Made by a program: the position numbers and the translations under genes
The notes under the pieces: model-generated
Databases searched by the model: none
Seen by the model: the letters and a program-made list of their open reading frames with translations, nothing else
What the model was told of the DNA's origin: nothing
NCBI GenBank assembly: GCA_016932235.1
Contig: JAFGDF010000022.1
Location: 1 to 16,299 of the forward strand
From: Deltaproteobacteria bacterium
Lineage (GTDB): Bacteria > Desulfobacterota > DSM-4660 > Desulfatiglandales > HGW-15
Direction: 5' to 3'
Length of the DNA: 16,299 bases
Shown: positions 1 to 7,916 of the stretch, one piece after another
Numbering within the stretch: the stretch's first letter is position 1
Layout of the letters: every line of letters starts with the position of its first letter

Positions 1-1410
1 ATCTTCCAGTTCCAGGGGCGCGACTCCGCCTTTGTTTCTTAAAGGAGCGAGGGCGCGTATTTTATCTGTTTCCGATTGCCTTATCTGATCACCATCAAAC
101 AAGGGCGGCTTAAGATCCGGGATCAGATCCCTGACATGGTCCCCTATTATGAGACCCCAGACAATAGCCTTGCTGCCGTTATCGCCAAGACCGCAACTCG
201 CATCGCCCGCAACGAACAGGTTCTTAATTGATGATTCAGCCCTCTCATTCACTGGCAGGATGCCGCCATGAGTTATCCCGCCGAGAAAGGGCCTTACCTC
301 TATGGGAGCGCCTTCTCCCATGCCGCCTGCGAGTTTGTGGAGTTTGAGCGCCCTGGGATACTCGGTCGCCGCCGTGAAATAACAGCCGACGACCGCTTCA
401 TTAATTGCGGAGCCCCTGTCGAATGTAATGACATCTCTTTCAATAGGAGTATCCTCCATATTTTGTGATAGGACGGACCACATATCCATATATTCTCCCT
501 TCGAATTTTTCAGGTCCCAATACCATCCGCCGCCTGCCCCGCTGGTCGTGCAGGCGCCCGCAGCGACGATGCGAATATAGATGAATTCCAGGTTGCTGAG
601 CTTGGCGCCGGCCCTGTATGCCGCGGCCACACCGCCGCCGTGATTCCCAGTGCAGCTGCGGCTATAGAACAGATTATTGGGAAACGGAGCGTAGGGGTAG
701 AGATATATCCGTCGTATCCCGCCCGTTGACATGAGAACGGCCTTGGATTTAAAGACCAGGAATTTGCCCGTCCGTGTATTCACGGCAGTGGCGCCGATAA
801 CCGTACCGTCTTTTACTATAAGCCCTGTTAGAAGTGTCCTGCTGAATATCCTGGCCCCGCTTTTTAAAACGGCACTGGCCAGTTTCTCTTTGAGATCAGT
901 GCCTCTGTAAAGTATCCAGTCAGCTTCAATATTGCCGTTAGCATCAGGCATAGGTTGATGCCAGTGCGGCAATCCCGGCACCGTTCTTTCTTGCCTTATT
1001 TTAATTGTGCCGTCGTCTTCATGTATCTTAACCCCGATTTCATTAAGGGCTGAAAACGCCCTGCCATAGTTCCTTGCCGCATTCACGGCTAATTTCCAAC
1101 TGGTCACACCGCCGCGTATCTTGCAGGGGCCCATTGCTTTGGGACGCGTCAGATCCTTTGCCGAAGGAAAACCCTTAGGCAAAGGATGCTGGATCATGTT
1201 TTTATAGTACTCCGGCCGCCAGTCGGAATGATCGTCCACGCCGATAGAATCCCCGCCATATTTGATTGAAGCCCTTTCCATAACGGCGACATCGATATTG
1301 CCTTTCCTTCTTGCCCTGATTGCAGCCATGCAACCGGCGAGGCCGGCTCCAATGATTAAAAAGTCTGTTTCAATAATTTCATCAGCTATTTGCTCCAGTC
1401 TTAAAGTCAT
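1..1410 (-). CDS. FAD-dependent oxidoreductase, fumarate reductase / AprA-like flavoprotein (partial)
   Basis: The frame is open for 470 codons from the ATG at 1410-1408 to the window edge, so the C-terminus is missing. Seen: an N-terminal Rossmann FAD site GAGLAG (residues 21-26) after a beta strand (DFLII) and followed by an acidic strand end (VAVMER), a middle TGNHGGG segment, and a C-terminal LFVAGDAS...NGSKAIVWG segment. These match FAD-binding halves of the succinate dehydrogenase/fumarate reductase/adenylylsulfate reductase alpha superfamily. No signal peptide or CxxCH heme site is visible, so it is probably cytoplasmic. A strong Shine-Dalgarno GGAGG lies at 1421-1427, inside the end of the upstream small gene, whose stop is only 2 nt before this ATG. 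The substrate is not identifiable. True AprA seems unlikely because the start and the disulfide/APS-site regions look different, but an electron-bifurcation or reductase paralogue is possible. Confidence is high for the superfamily, low for function. Confidence 0.85.
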   Translation of the reverse strand, partial: MTLRLEQIADEIIETDFLIIGAGLAGCMAAIRARRKGNIDVAVMERASIKYGGDSIGVDDHSDWRPEYYKNMIQHPLPKGFPSAKDLTRPKAMGPCKIRGGVTSWKLAVNAARNYGRAFSALNEIGVKIHEDDGTIKIRQERTVPGLPHWHQPMPDANGNIEADWILYRGTDLKEKLASAVLKSGARIFSRTLLTGLIVKDGTVIGATAVNTRTGKFLVFKSKAVLMSTGGIRRIYLYPYAPFPNNLFYSRSCTGNHGGGVAAAYRAGAKLSNLEFIYIRIVAAGACTTSGAGGGWYWDLKNSKGEYMDMWSVLSQNMEDTPIERDVITFDRGSAINEAVVGCYFTAATEYPRALKLHKLAGGMGEGAPIEVRPFLGGITHGGILPVNERAESSIKNLFVAGDASCGLGDNGSKAIVWGLIIGDHVRDLIPDLKPPLFDGDQIRQSETDKIRALAPLRNKGGVAPLELED

Positions 1411-1412
1411 TG

Positions 1413-1655
1413 TTATCTATCCTCCTCAATTGTCAGTTCCTTTAAGGTGTTCTGAAAATCCTGCACAGGAACGCTGACACAATAAAATGAGTACATCTTT
1501 TGCAGGTCATCATAGGAAATTCTGGGAGCATCATAAAAAAATAGCCGGAAGCAGAACCCGGAACAGAAATGGTGTTTTTCACCCTTGAGAACCTTTATGA
1601 CCGGCTCGTCCTTAACAGGCCTGCCGCAATATTCGCAGTCTTGTGTTTGGCTCAT
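1413..1655 (-). CDS. Small CxxC...CxxxC zinc-binding (TRASH/MYM-like) protein
   Basis: This 80-residue protein carries C7-x2-C10 and, after a short linker, HHFCSGFC with C31-x3-C35, the layout of treble-clef TRASH/YHS/MYM-type zinc ribbons that bind or sense metals. The remaining 45 residues are helical, with no membrane segment. The ATG at 1655 has a good ribosome site (AGGAG) about 8 nt upstream. Its TAA ends at 1413, 2 nt before the ATG of the FAD oxidoreductase, and it contains that gene's ribosome site, so the two are almost certainly co-translated. It may be a metal-binding accessory or assembly factor for the flavoprotein, but that role is inferred from position only. Confidence 0.75.
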   Translation of the reverse strand: MSQTQDCEYCGRPVKDEPVIKVLKGEKHHFCSGFCFRLFFYDAPRISYDDLQKMYSFYCVSVPVQDFQNTLKELTIEEDR

Positions 1656-1718
1656 TGCCGTCTCCTATTCTATAAATATAATTGCATTATTATCTTCATT
1701 TCCCTTCCTCCATAACTT

Positions 1719-2405
1719 TCACCGCATTGTATTGGGGAGAAAAAGAGATATCCGCGGAAAAATAACCAATAAAGTCAATAAAATTAACATTGTTAGAACG
1801 AACGGGATAATATCCCTGGCGATATCCCCGAAAGGCACCCCGGTTACTCCCTGAACCACGTAAAGGTTTATAGCTACCGGAGGGGTAATAAGGGCGATTT
1901 CTGCCAGGACGCATACGAGTAAACAAAACCATACCAGATCAAATCCGAGGCTGGCTATTATCGGAGAGATCGTGGGCAAGGTCAACAATACTACAGCCAG
2001 GACGTCCATGAAAATGCCCAGGATGAAATACATAAATATTACCAGGATTAAAATAACATAGCGATGCACTTCCAACGAAGATATCCAGTTGGTCAGAAAA
2101 GACGACATACCGCTTACCGAAAGTACCGTATTAAATATCATTGACCCAATTATCAAAGTAAAAACGTAGGAGGTGATTTTCGCCGAAGTTAGCAGGGCAT
2201 CTTTGAGCCCGGATCTGGTAAGCTTTCGTTTGAGTAAGGCAACCACAAACGCTCCGGCTGCGCCTATTGCGCCGGCTTCCGATGGGGCAAAAACCCCCAT
2301 GTATAAACCACCGATAATCAGGAGGAAGAGTCCCACGATGCCCCAAACACCCCTTAAAGAAACAAACTTTTCTCTCCATGAAAATGCTTCTTCTTGAAAC
2401 CGCAA
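1719..2405 (-). pseudogene. TRAP transporter large permease DctM, N-terminally truncated fragment
   Basis: The 228 open codons match only the C-terminal half of DctM/TRAP-T large subunits. Seen: the segment FSWREKF preceding a membrane helix, GVFAPSEAGAIGA (family G-x-FTPTEAAA motif), then further hydrophobic helices, GIFMDVLAVVLL, and a closing ITPPVAINLYVVQGV (family LTPPVG.NLFV motif). Intact DctM is about 425 residues with about 12 helices, so roughly 200 N-terminal residues are missing. The only in-frame start is a TTG at 2405 without a convincing ribosome site, and a stop sits just upstream at 2436-2438. No DctP or DctQ is nearby. I read it as a remnant whose upstream half was lost at a junction between 2405 and 2440, next to the antitoxin remnant. 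Confidence 0.8.
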
Positions 2406-2439
2406 AAAAAGAAATCGATTAACTGCACCATTTTTCTAA

Positions 2440-2574
2440 TCAGATAATCAATTTTTCAGCAATGGCCTTTTGTATAGCTTTGCTGCGGTTTGGAAACATC
2501 TTGGTTTTAACAAGAGCCTCGATTTATTTTAAAGTGTTGTCATAAATTGTGATTGCACTTTTTAGGCTGCCAAT
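2440..2574 (-). pseudogene. Ribbon-helix-helix (CopG-type) antitoxin, degenerate remnant
   Basis: Read on the minus strand in one frame, a 45-codon segment gives a beta strand SAITIYD, then after one stop codon (TAA, 2524-2526) IEALVKTKMFPNRSKAIQ and a second helix KAIAEKLII before a TGA at 2440. That is the standard strand-helix-helix pattern of CopG/MetJ-type antitoxins, including the F-x-NRS-x-AI turn. A strong Shine-Dalgarno GGAGG lies at 2582-2586, 7 nt before codon 1, which is ATT (2572-2574) where an ATG would be expected. With a lost start and an internal stop it is probably dead. No toxin partner is recognisable. Identification rests on pattern memory of the family. Confidence 0.6.
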
Positions 2575-2617
2575 TTTATCACCTCCGGTATGATCATATA
2601 TTTCAAATAACGATAAT

Positions 2618-4111
2618 TCATTTTGGTACCACCAGTTCATACCCTGACAAGGTCAGTTTGGCCGGCGTTTTCATGTTGTTTATATTACCGGGCATGTTGG
2701 CCAGTGGGTACCACACGGCCGTACACAAAGTCAGAAGAATAATACTGATGATGGCCCTGAAAAAAAGAACTTTAAATGCTTCCCACTGCGTGAAATAGCC
2801 GAAGCCGTATGCTATAAGGGTCGGCGGGCATCCGATGACCAGCAGGACAAAGGTCGTTGCCAGGGGCACGGACATGGCAATAGGCACCACAGGGGTGCCT
2901 GCCATATCCGCCATGGGCACTACGACTGGAACCAGAAGCGATGTGGCCGCCGCGTTGGCCATAAAGCTGGTTATAAATGCGCTGAGCCAGGAGGCGCCGG
3001 CGGCGACCACCGGCCATGGCGAATTGGTAAACATGGGGAAAATCTGAGTAGCGATCCATTTGCCGGCGCCGGTATCCAGCATGGCCACCCCGAGGGAGAA
3101 CCCCGCCCCAAAAACCATGATGGGATTCCAGGGATACTCATCCAGGCAGCGTTTCCAACTGACGACGTCGAAGACCATGCAGATGACAATAAAGAGCCCG
3201 CCGACGACCGTAATGTGAATTTTGGTCAGGTCCGTCAAAAACCATAGAACGAATGCCACTCCCAAAGCCCATGAAAGTATTTTTTCGTTCTTGGTCATGG
3301 GCGGCATTTTTGCTATAGCCATTTCCGCCGGCATTTCCTTGACCTTCGGGGGATATATGATCCAGACCGCCAGCCATGTACCTATGCCCAGAACCATGGA
3401 GGGAACAAATTGATACCACATGTATTCCATAAAACCAATATTATAGCCGGTAATAACCCCGAGTAATTCAGCCGACGCCGGGGACCGGCCGCTGCCGAGG
3501 AAAGTGGCCCCGCCACCGCAGGCCGCACTCAGCGGGATCATGAACATAAAATGTTTGGTAAAACTATTGGACTTGTCGGCCGTCAACCCCATTTTCAGGA
3601 ATAGGGGCATCATGGCGTAGAGCAGAATAATGGTGATAGTGGCGTCATGTGTCCACGCCGCCAAAAAGGTGGCGCCCATGCAGAGGGTAAAACTGAGTCG
3701 CTTGACTTTGGTCCCGCCAATTTTCAGAATATAGGAAATCAGTCGACTGGGTATCGTGGTCTGCCCCAGGATTACCCCGAGCATAATAATGAAAAAAACA
3801 AAAACGACATTGCGGTTGGCAAATGGTTCCCAGGCTGCTTTGGAGGATTGAATATTGAAAAGGATCATCCCGCAGCCCGCCAGAATGGCCGTGACGCCGA
3901 TCGGTATGGCCTCGGACGTCCATAGAATAATAATGGTTATCAAAAGAGCGAGAAACCGATGCCCCCGTGGAGTCAGCCCTTCCGGTGTGGGCAGCAACCA
4001 GATCAAAATACCAACGGCAACGGATATGCCGATCCATTTGAGAGCGAATTTTTGGTTTTTTTCCGCCTTTCCCTCAGCTTCGACTTTAGCGATAGTAATA
4101 TCTGTAGTCAT
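2618..4111 (-). CDS. DASS/SLC13-family divalent anion transporter
   Basis: This 497-residue inner-membrane carrier has about 11-12 hydrophobic segments and the two-repeat organisation of the divalent anion:Na+ symporter family (sulfate, dicarboxylates, citrate). Family landmarks seen: ALLITIIILWTSEAIPIGVTA near residue 60, a glycine-rich GGGATFLGSG loop near 200, and GCPPTLIAYGFGYFT near 430. The canonical SNT motifs that coordinate Na+ and substrate are replaced by H155-D156-A157 in the first repeat and A385-N386-A387 in the second. I chose the ATG at 4111 because an AGGAGG (4117-4122) sits 5 nt before it; a TTG at 4114 would leave only 2 nt. It is the last gene of a histidine kinase/response regulator operon, 38 nt after the CBS-receiver gene. 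The substrate is unknown: sulfate or a C4/C6 carboxylate are the obvious candidates. Confidence 0.88.
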   Translation of the reverse strand: MTTDITIAKVEAEGKAEKNQKFALKWIGISVAVGILIWLLPTPEGLTPRGHRFLALLITIIILWTSEAIPIGVTAILAGCGMILFNIQSSKAAWEPFANRNVVFVFFIIMLGVILGQTTIPSRLISYILKIGGTKVKRLSFTLCMGATFLAAWTHDATITIILLYAMMPLFLKMGLTADKSNSFTKHFMFMIPLSAACGGGATFLGSGRSPASAELLGVITGYNIGFMEYMWYQFVPSMVLGIGTWLAVWIIYPPKVKEMPAEMAIAKMPPMTKNEKILSWALGVAFVLWFLTDLTKIHITVVGGLFIVICMVFDVVSWKRCLDEYPWNPIMVFGAGFSLGVAMLDTGAGKWIATQIFPMFTNSPWPVVAAGASWLSAFITSFMANAAATSLLVPVVVPMADMAGTPVVPIAMSVPLATTFVLLVIGCPPTLIAYGFGYFTQWEAFKVLFFRAIISIILLTLCTAVWYPLANMPGNINNMKTPAKLTLSGYELVVPK

Positions 4112-4149
4112 CAAAACCTCCTGTTAATTCCTCTATATGATCTGCCTGA

Positions 4150-5064
4150 TCATTGCAGGATGATCCGGGCCATTTCAAAAAACAAATCCTGTTCCCTAAC
4201 GATGCCTATGACTTTATTGCCTTCACTTACAATGAGACGCCGTTTCTGAGTCTTAAACATGATGTCCGCCACCTGAATCAGGTTGGTGTTCCCTTCGATC
4301 ATGGGGGGCGGTTCGGACATGAGTTCGCCGACTTTTTTATCGGCCAGGATGTCCATCTGGATTGAAAAGAGGCCTTCCCAACCGCCCCAATACAGCGATG
4401 AGAAGCGAATGCTTTCACTCATATCAGGCCGGGAGGCGGAAAGATAGGCCGGTCGGACACCCTTGATCAGATCCATAATACTCAGTATGCCGGCAAGATT
4501 TCGGTTCTGGTCGAAAATGAGCAGGGAACGGTGCCCGGTCTCCATGACTCGGCTGCTTGAAACCAGTGACTTGAAAGAATCCATCAATTTCTGTATAGCT
4601 TCCCGAACACTAGTGTCCACCGACACCGAGGTGTAATCAGCGATGCCGATCATGATATCCCGGGCTTTTTTCTCCACACTATCGGCGCTCCGATTTTTGG
4701 CGGCATAGGCCTCATGGATTTTTGCGGCCAATAGATCTATGTCGCATGGCTTGGTCAGGTAATCAAAGGCGGCCCGCTCGCGCGAGCTAAGGGCCGACTC
4801 GATCGTGCCATGGCCTGTGAGCATGATCACCTGGGTTTCAGGGTCGATTTTTTTGATCTCGGACAGGGTCGCATGTCCGTCCATGCCTTCCATCTTGACA
4901 TCCAGAACGACGACATCCTGGGGTGTTGTTTTAATCAGTTGCAGCGCTTCTTGACCACTGGCGGCAATGGTGGTTTCAAAGCCCTTTTTCTCCAACAATT
5001 TCGATGTGGTGTCGCGAAACCGCGCTTCATCGTCCACCATCATCACTCTTATCTTCTCAGCCAT
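4150..5064 (-). CDS. Response regulator with two C-terminal CBS domains
   Basis: Residues 1-120 form a receiver (REC) domain with the acidic pair D11-D12, phosphoacceptor D55 (VVVLDVKM), switch T83 (MLTGHG) and K105 (LTKP), so it should be phosphorylatable. A helical linker with a charged stretch (about 120-135) leads to two CBS motifs at about 136-205 and 243-303, each with the ending GI(L/V)...DL. There is no DNA-binding or enzymatic output domain. CBS pairs usually bind AMP, ATP, SAM or similar ligands and often gate transporters or enzymes allosterically, so the output may be protein-protein, perhaps on the DASS carrier encoded 38 nt downstream. That target is inference. The start has a clear AAGGAG about 10 nt upstream. 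It lies 117 nt after the single-domain regulator. Confidence 0.9.
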   Translation of the reverse strand: MAEKIRVMMVDDEARFRDTTSKLLEKKGFETTIAASGQEALQLIKTTPQDVVVLDVKMEGMDGHATLSEIKKIDPETQVIMLTGHGTIESALSSRERAAFDYLTKPCDIDLLAAKIHEAYAAKNRSADSVEKKARDIMIGIADYTSVSVDTSVREAIQKLMDSFKSLVSSSRVMETGHRSLLIFDQNRNLAGILSIMDLIKGVRPAYLSASRPDMSESIRFSSLYWGGWEGLFSIQMDILADKKVGELMSEPPPMIEGNTNLIQVADIMFKTQKRRLIVSEGNKVIGIVREQDLFFEMARIILQ

Positions 5065-5181
5065 GGTATATCTTCTCCTTATTATTGTATAAAATTTATC
5101 TTTTAAGTCACCGGGTCCCCTTAATTTTTATTCGCTCTTTTCGGCCTCTCTGAGAATATCCCCAGGAACTTTCATGAATTT

Positions 5182-5586
5182 TCATGATTGGGGCGTACGG
5201 ATTTTTTCTTCCAGCCGCTGCCGTTTTTGAAAGGCCTCTTCCGCCTTGGCGGTCAGTTCATCAATGCCGGTCGGCTTCATCAGATAATCCGTAGCCCCTG
5301 ATTTTAATTCTTCAATAGCGGATTCAACCATGGCGTGTCCGGTTAACATGATGACTTCGACGATCGGAAAACGGCTTTTAATTTCCTTAAGCACGGCAAT
5401 GCCGTCCATACCAGGCATTTTAACATCCATGATAACCACATGGATGTTCTTTTGCTGCAAAATATCCAGAGCTTCCTGGCCGCTTGTGGCCGTAATGACT
5501 TCAATATCTTTTTTGGCGAGCAACTTCTGGGTGGTGATAAGAAATCGTTTTTCGTCGTCGACCAGCATCATTTTCATCTTTTCCAT
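5182..5586 (-). CDS. Single-domain response regulator (CheY-like)
   Basis: The 134 residues are one receiver domain with D10-D11, phosphoacceptor D54 (VVIMDVKMPGMDG), T82 and K104, all residues needed for phosphotransfer, plus a short charged tail. There is no output domain, so it acts as a phosphate shuttle, sink or protein-binding switch. It lies 61 nt downstream of the histidine kinase, its most likely phosphodonor, and is similar to the receiver half of the next gene, suggesting a local duplication. The ATG at 5586 has a G-rich but imperfect ribosome site; a second ATG three codons in is possible. Confidence 0.9.
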   Translation of the reverse strand: MEKMKMMLVDDEKRFLITTQKLLAKKDIEVITATSGQEALDILQQKNIHVVIMDVKMPGMDGIAVLKEIKSRFPIVEVIMLTGHAMVESAIEELKSGATDYLMKPTGIDELTAKAEEAFQKRQRLEEKIRTPQS

Positions 5587-5647
5587 TTTTCCCCCGATAA
5601 GAACTATTCCCGTCTAAAAAGATTTTCACTGAAACTTACACGGCCAT

Positions 5648-7336
5648 CTATAATTGCCTGGAGGGAATATTAACTGTAAAAGTCGTTCCATGGCCTTGTT
5701 CGCTGCTGACGTGCATGGATCCGCCCATATTGTTGATAATGCCGTAACATACCGAGAGACCCAGACCTGTTCCCTTGCCCACCGGTTTGGTTGTAAAAAA
5801 AGGAGAAAATATTTTCTTTAGATTTTCAGGGCTGATCCCGCAGCCGTTATCCCGAACCTGAATACGGATGATGCCGTTGTCCGACAAAAGTATTTCTACT
5901 GAAATATTACCTCCATGGCCCCCATGCCGTTCGATCACGGCATCGATGGCGTTGTTGAAAAGATTAATAAAGACTTGCTGCAACTGGGCCGGATCGACGT
6001 GAACATAAAGCGGTTCATCCTGAATTTGTTGCGTCAGGGCAATCCCATTCACCTTTGCTTTGTTGGAAACCATGGCGATGACTTCAGGAATAAAATTGTT
6101 CAAATCAACGTTTTGATGCTTGGTTTCGGTTTTGTGGCCGAACTTGAGGATCGCTCCGGTAATTTCGGCGCATCGGGATATCTGCAGATTAATCTGCTGA
6201 AAGGAATCTTCAATTTCGGAAAGGGTTTCAGATTCTCTCAGATCACCTTTTTGCTTGATTTCCGCCATCAGCATTTCAATCAGAGTCTGCTCGTATTTAA
6301 TGATCTGGAGGGGGTTGTTGATTTCATGTGCAAAACCGGCGGCCATTTCTCCCAGTTCGGCCAGCCGGCTGGCCCGAATTAGCTGCTCGCCCAACAGGTC
6401 TTTCTCAGCATCCAGCTGCTGCATGCGTCTGACAATACGGTTTGTTAAAAAAAATGCCACTGCTAAGATAAGGATGCCGCCGATCACTGAAATGATAACA
6501 ATCAAATAGGTGGCGGCCCGAAGCGATTGAAAAGCATCCGACTTTTCCTGCCGGACCACCAGCTGCCACTGCCTGTCTTTCAGCCATGTGGTGACATACA
6601 GGCACTGGCCGTTGCCGCTGCTCTTGGCGATAAAAGTTTTAGCACCCTCATGGTAGGTAAGGTGCGGCAAATATTCCTTATCCAGCTCCATCAGGTTCCC
6701 ACCGGATCGTCGTTCCGTTTGCAGATGCCCCGTCTTGTTGAGAATATAGGCTTCACCGGTGGAGCCGATTCGTATTTTTTTAACCAGCTCATTGAACATC
6801 AACGTATCAATTGTGGCGCGAATCACCCATTTACGGTCGTTTTCTTCGCGGGCGAGAGCAATGATAAAATGAGGCACTTTGCGGTAACCCAGAAAAATAT
6901 CGCTTATGTAATAACCATGCTTCATGACATTTTGGAACCATTCAGTATGGCTATAAATTTTTCCTTTAAGTTCGTAAGGTCCATGATAGGCAATGTGAAT
7001 TCCCAACTCATCAAAAATCCCCAAATCTACAAAGGCATTCGACTGGGTTTGAAGTAATCGAAAGACTTTAATCAGCGTATGGGATCGACCCAGTTCTTCA
7101 AATGCATAAGCTTGTTGTACAAACTCCAGGTCGGCTTTGCGCTCATTTAGAAAGGATTCGATCATTTGGCGGTGATCGTCGACAATCCGCTTCATGCTGG
7201 AAGTCGTGCTGGTTTCCAGTGAATTTGCAAAGTAATAATAGCCGGTGCTTAAAATCAGGATAAAGGGAATGAAAGGCACGGCTATCATGCACGTGAGGAT
7301 AATCTTTCGAACCCTGTTATAATAAACAGACTCCAA
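5648..7336 (-). CDS. Membrane sensor histidine kinase with periplasmic Cache-like sensor
   Basis: 562 residues. Seen in order: TM1 (about 12-36), a periplasmic domain of about 230 residues containing the Cache-type segments [19 protein letters not shown] and [15 protein letters not shown]2 (about 275-298), a short charged linker, a HisKA dimerisation helix with phosphoacceptor H337 in [10 protein letters not shown], then the ATPase with N box NLFNNAIDA (458-466), DNGCG (496-500), FSPFFTTK (510-517) and GTGLGL (522-527). It is complete for autophosphorylation. Cache sensors typically bind small organic acids or amino acids outside the membrane, which fits control of uptake by the DASS carrier at the end of this operon. 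The only in-frame start is TTG at 7336, with an AAAGG-like ribosome site; a stop lies upstream at 7361-7363. There is no HAMP or PAS domain that I can see. Confidence 0.92.
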   Translation of the reverse strand: MESVYYNRVRKIILTCMIAVPFIPFILILSTGYYYFANSLETSTTSSMKRIVDDHRQMIESFLNERKADLEFVQQAYAFEELGRSHTLIKVFRLLQTQSNAFVDLGIFDELGIHIAYHGPYELKGKIYSHTEWFQNVMKHGYYISDIFLGYRKVPHFIIALAREENDRKWVIRATIDTLMFNELVKKIRIGSTGEAYILNKTGHLQTERRSGGNLMELDKEYLPHLTYHEGAKTFIAKSSGNGQCLYVTTWLKDRQWQLVVRQEKSDAFQSLRAATYLIVIISVIGGILILAVAFFLTNRIVRRMQQLDAEKDLLGEQLIRASRLAELGEMAAGFAHEINNPLQIIKYEQTLIEMLMAEIKQKGDLRESETLSEIEDSFQQINLQISRCAEITGAILKFGHKTETKHQNVDLNNFIPEVIAMVSNKAKVNGIALTQQIQDEPLYVHVDPAQLQQVFINLFNNAIDAVIERHGGHGGNISVEILLSDNGIIRIQVRDNGCGISPENLKKIFSPFFTTKPVGKGTGLGLSVCYGIINNMGGSMHVSSEQGHGTTFTVNIPSRQL

Positions 7337-7534
7337 ATAATTGCCTTTTGATTGAAAGTTTCATGTTTTGTTTCAAGAAGCCTGTCTTTATAAAAAGCAA
7401 TCTCCATGCCAGTTCAGAATCTATCGAAAATTCAGCCAACTATCTGTAATAATTTGCAATACTTGTTAAACCGGCAGAGATCGATAATCCCTAAGGTCAT
7501 GGACTGTCGATATTTTTTACATACTGCAAAGACT

Positions 7535-7692
7535 TTAGCCCTTGATGCGGATCATCCCGTCCGGAGCGTCTCTTTTTTCGGCCACGTCCTTTTTTTGCCG
7601 GCGCCTTCAATTTTGTTAAGCAAACCATCCGAGCGGTTTTGCCATGGACCCGATAAAGTCGGCTTCATCATCATTTGATAAGAACTCCCTTT
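7535..7692 (-). pseudogene. Response regulator remnant with internal deletion and frameshift
   Basis: On the minus strand one frame gives DDEADFIGSMAKPLG (starting at 7672), which resembles the first acidic pair and helix 1 of a receiver domain. A +1 frame then gives DGLLNKIEGAGKK, resembling helix 5 of a receiver. After an A-tract frameshift, the third frame gives DVAEKRDAPDGMIRIKG with a stop at 7535-7537. The middle of a receiver, including the phosphoacceptor strand and the T and K residues (about 85-90 codons), is absent. Together this looks like a decayed response regulator once placed ahead of the histidine kinase. The evidence is short peptides only. Confidence 0.45.
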
Positions 7693-7747
7693 TACGGGAG
7701 CCAGGTTATTAAAATTTGCCTTTGTGTATGAATATCATTGATGCCAA

Positions 7748-7776
7748 ATAATATTGTATCGGACGGTCTTCGTCAA
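7748..7776 (-). promoter_or_regulatory. Candidate sigma-70 promoter for the kinase/regulator/transporter operon
   Basis: On the minus strand TTGACG (7776-7771) is followed after exactly 17 nt by TATTAT (7753-7748), close to the -35/-10 consensus. It lies in the gene-poor stretch 7337-7916 and would transcribe through the response regulator remnant into the histidine kinase, giving a leader of about 400 nt. Confidence 0.4.
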
Positions 7777-7916
7777 GTTTTATTCTTTTAGTTTTGAAAC
7801 ATGGCAGACCTCCATATCAGGTCGTGCTCGCGCTAAGGGATATCCGAATAAACAGAGAAGGCGAAGGCATTTTCGAGGGCTATCAATGAATCAAGAACCC
7901 CATTGCTTAAATGAAG

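Larger units (their letters stand above)
7337..7916. other. Gene-poor interval, 580 nt
   Basis: No intact gene is supported. The stretch holds the response regulator remnant (7535-7692) and the candidate promoter (7748-7776). A short inverted repeat CTCCC-ttttac-GGGAG lies at 7685-7700. A plus-strand open frame of 90 codons at 7406-7678 has no recognisable domain and overlaps the remnant antisense, so I do not call it. Confidence 0.6.

Noticed and set aside
5171..5188. Repeated TTTCATGA units near the end of the single-domain regulator
   Set aside because: Only two short A/T-rich copies overlapping the coding end; too short to be a repeat element.
5915..6382. 155-codon plus-strand open frame
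   Set aside because: Antisense to the kinase catalytic domain with conserved N and HisKA boxes on the other strand.
6527..7057. 176-codon plus-strand open frame
   Set aside because: Antisense to the histidine kinase sensor domain; composition is that of a reverse-strand shadow and no family is visible.
7406..7678. 90-codon plus-strand open frame
   Set aside because: No ribosome site or domain, and it overlaps the response regulator remnant on the other strand.
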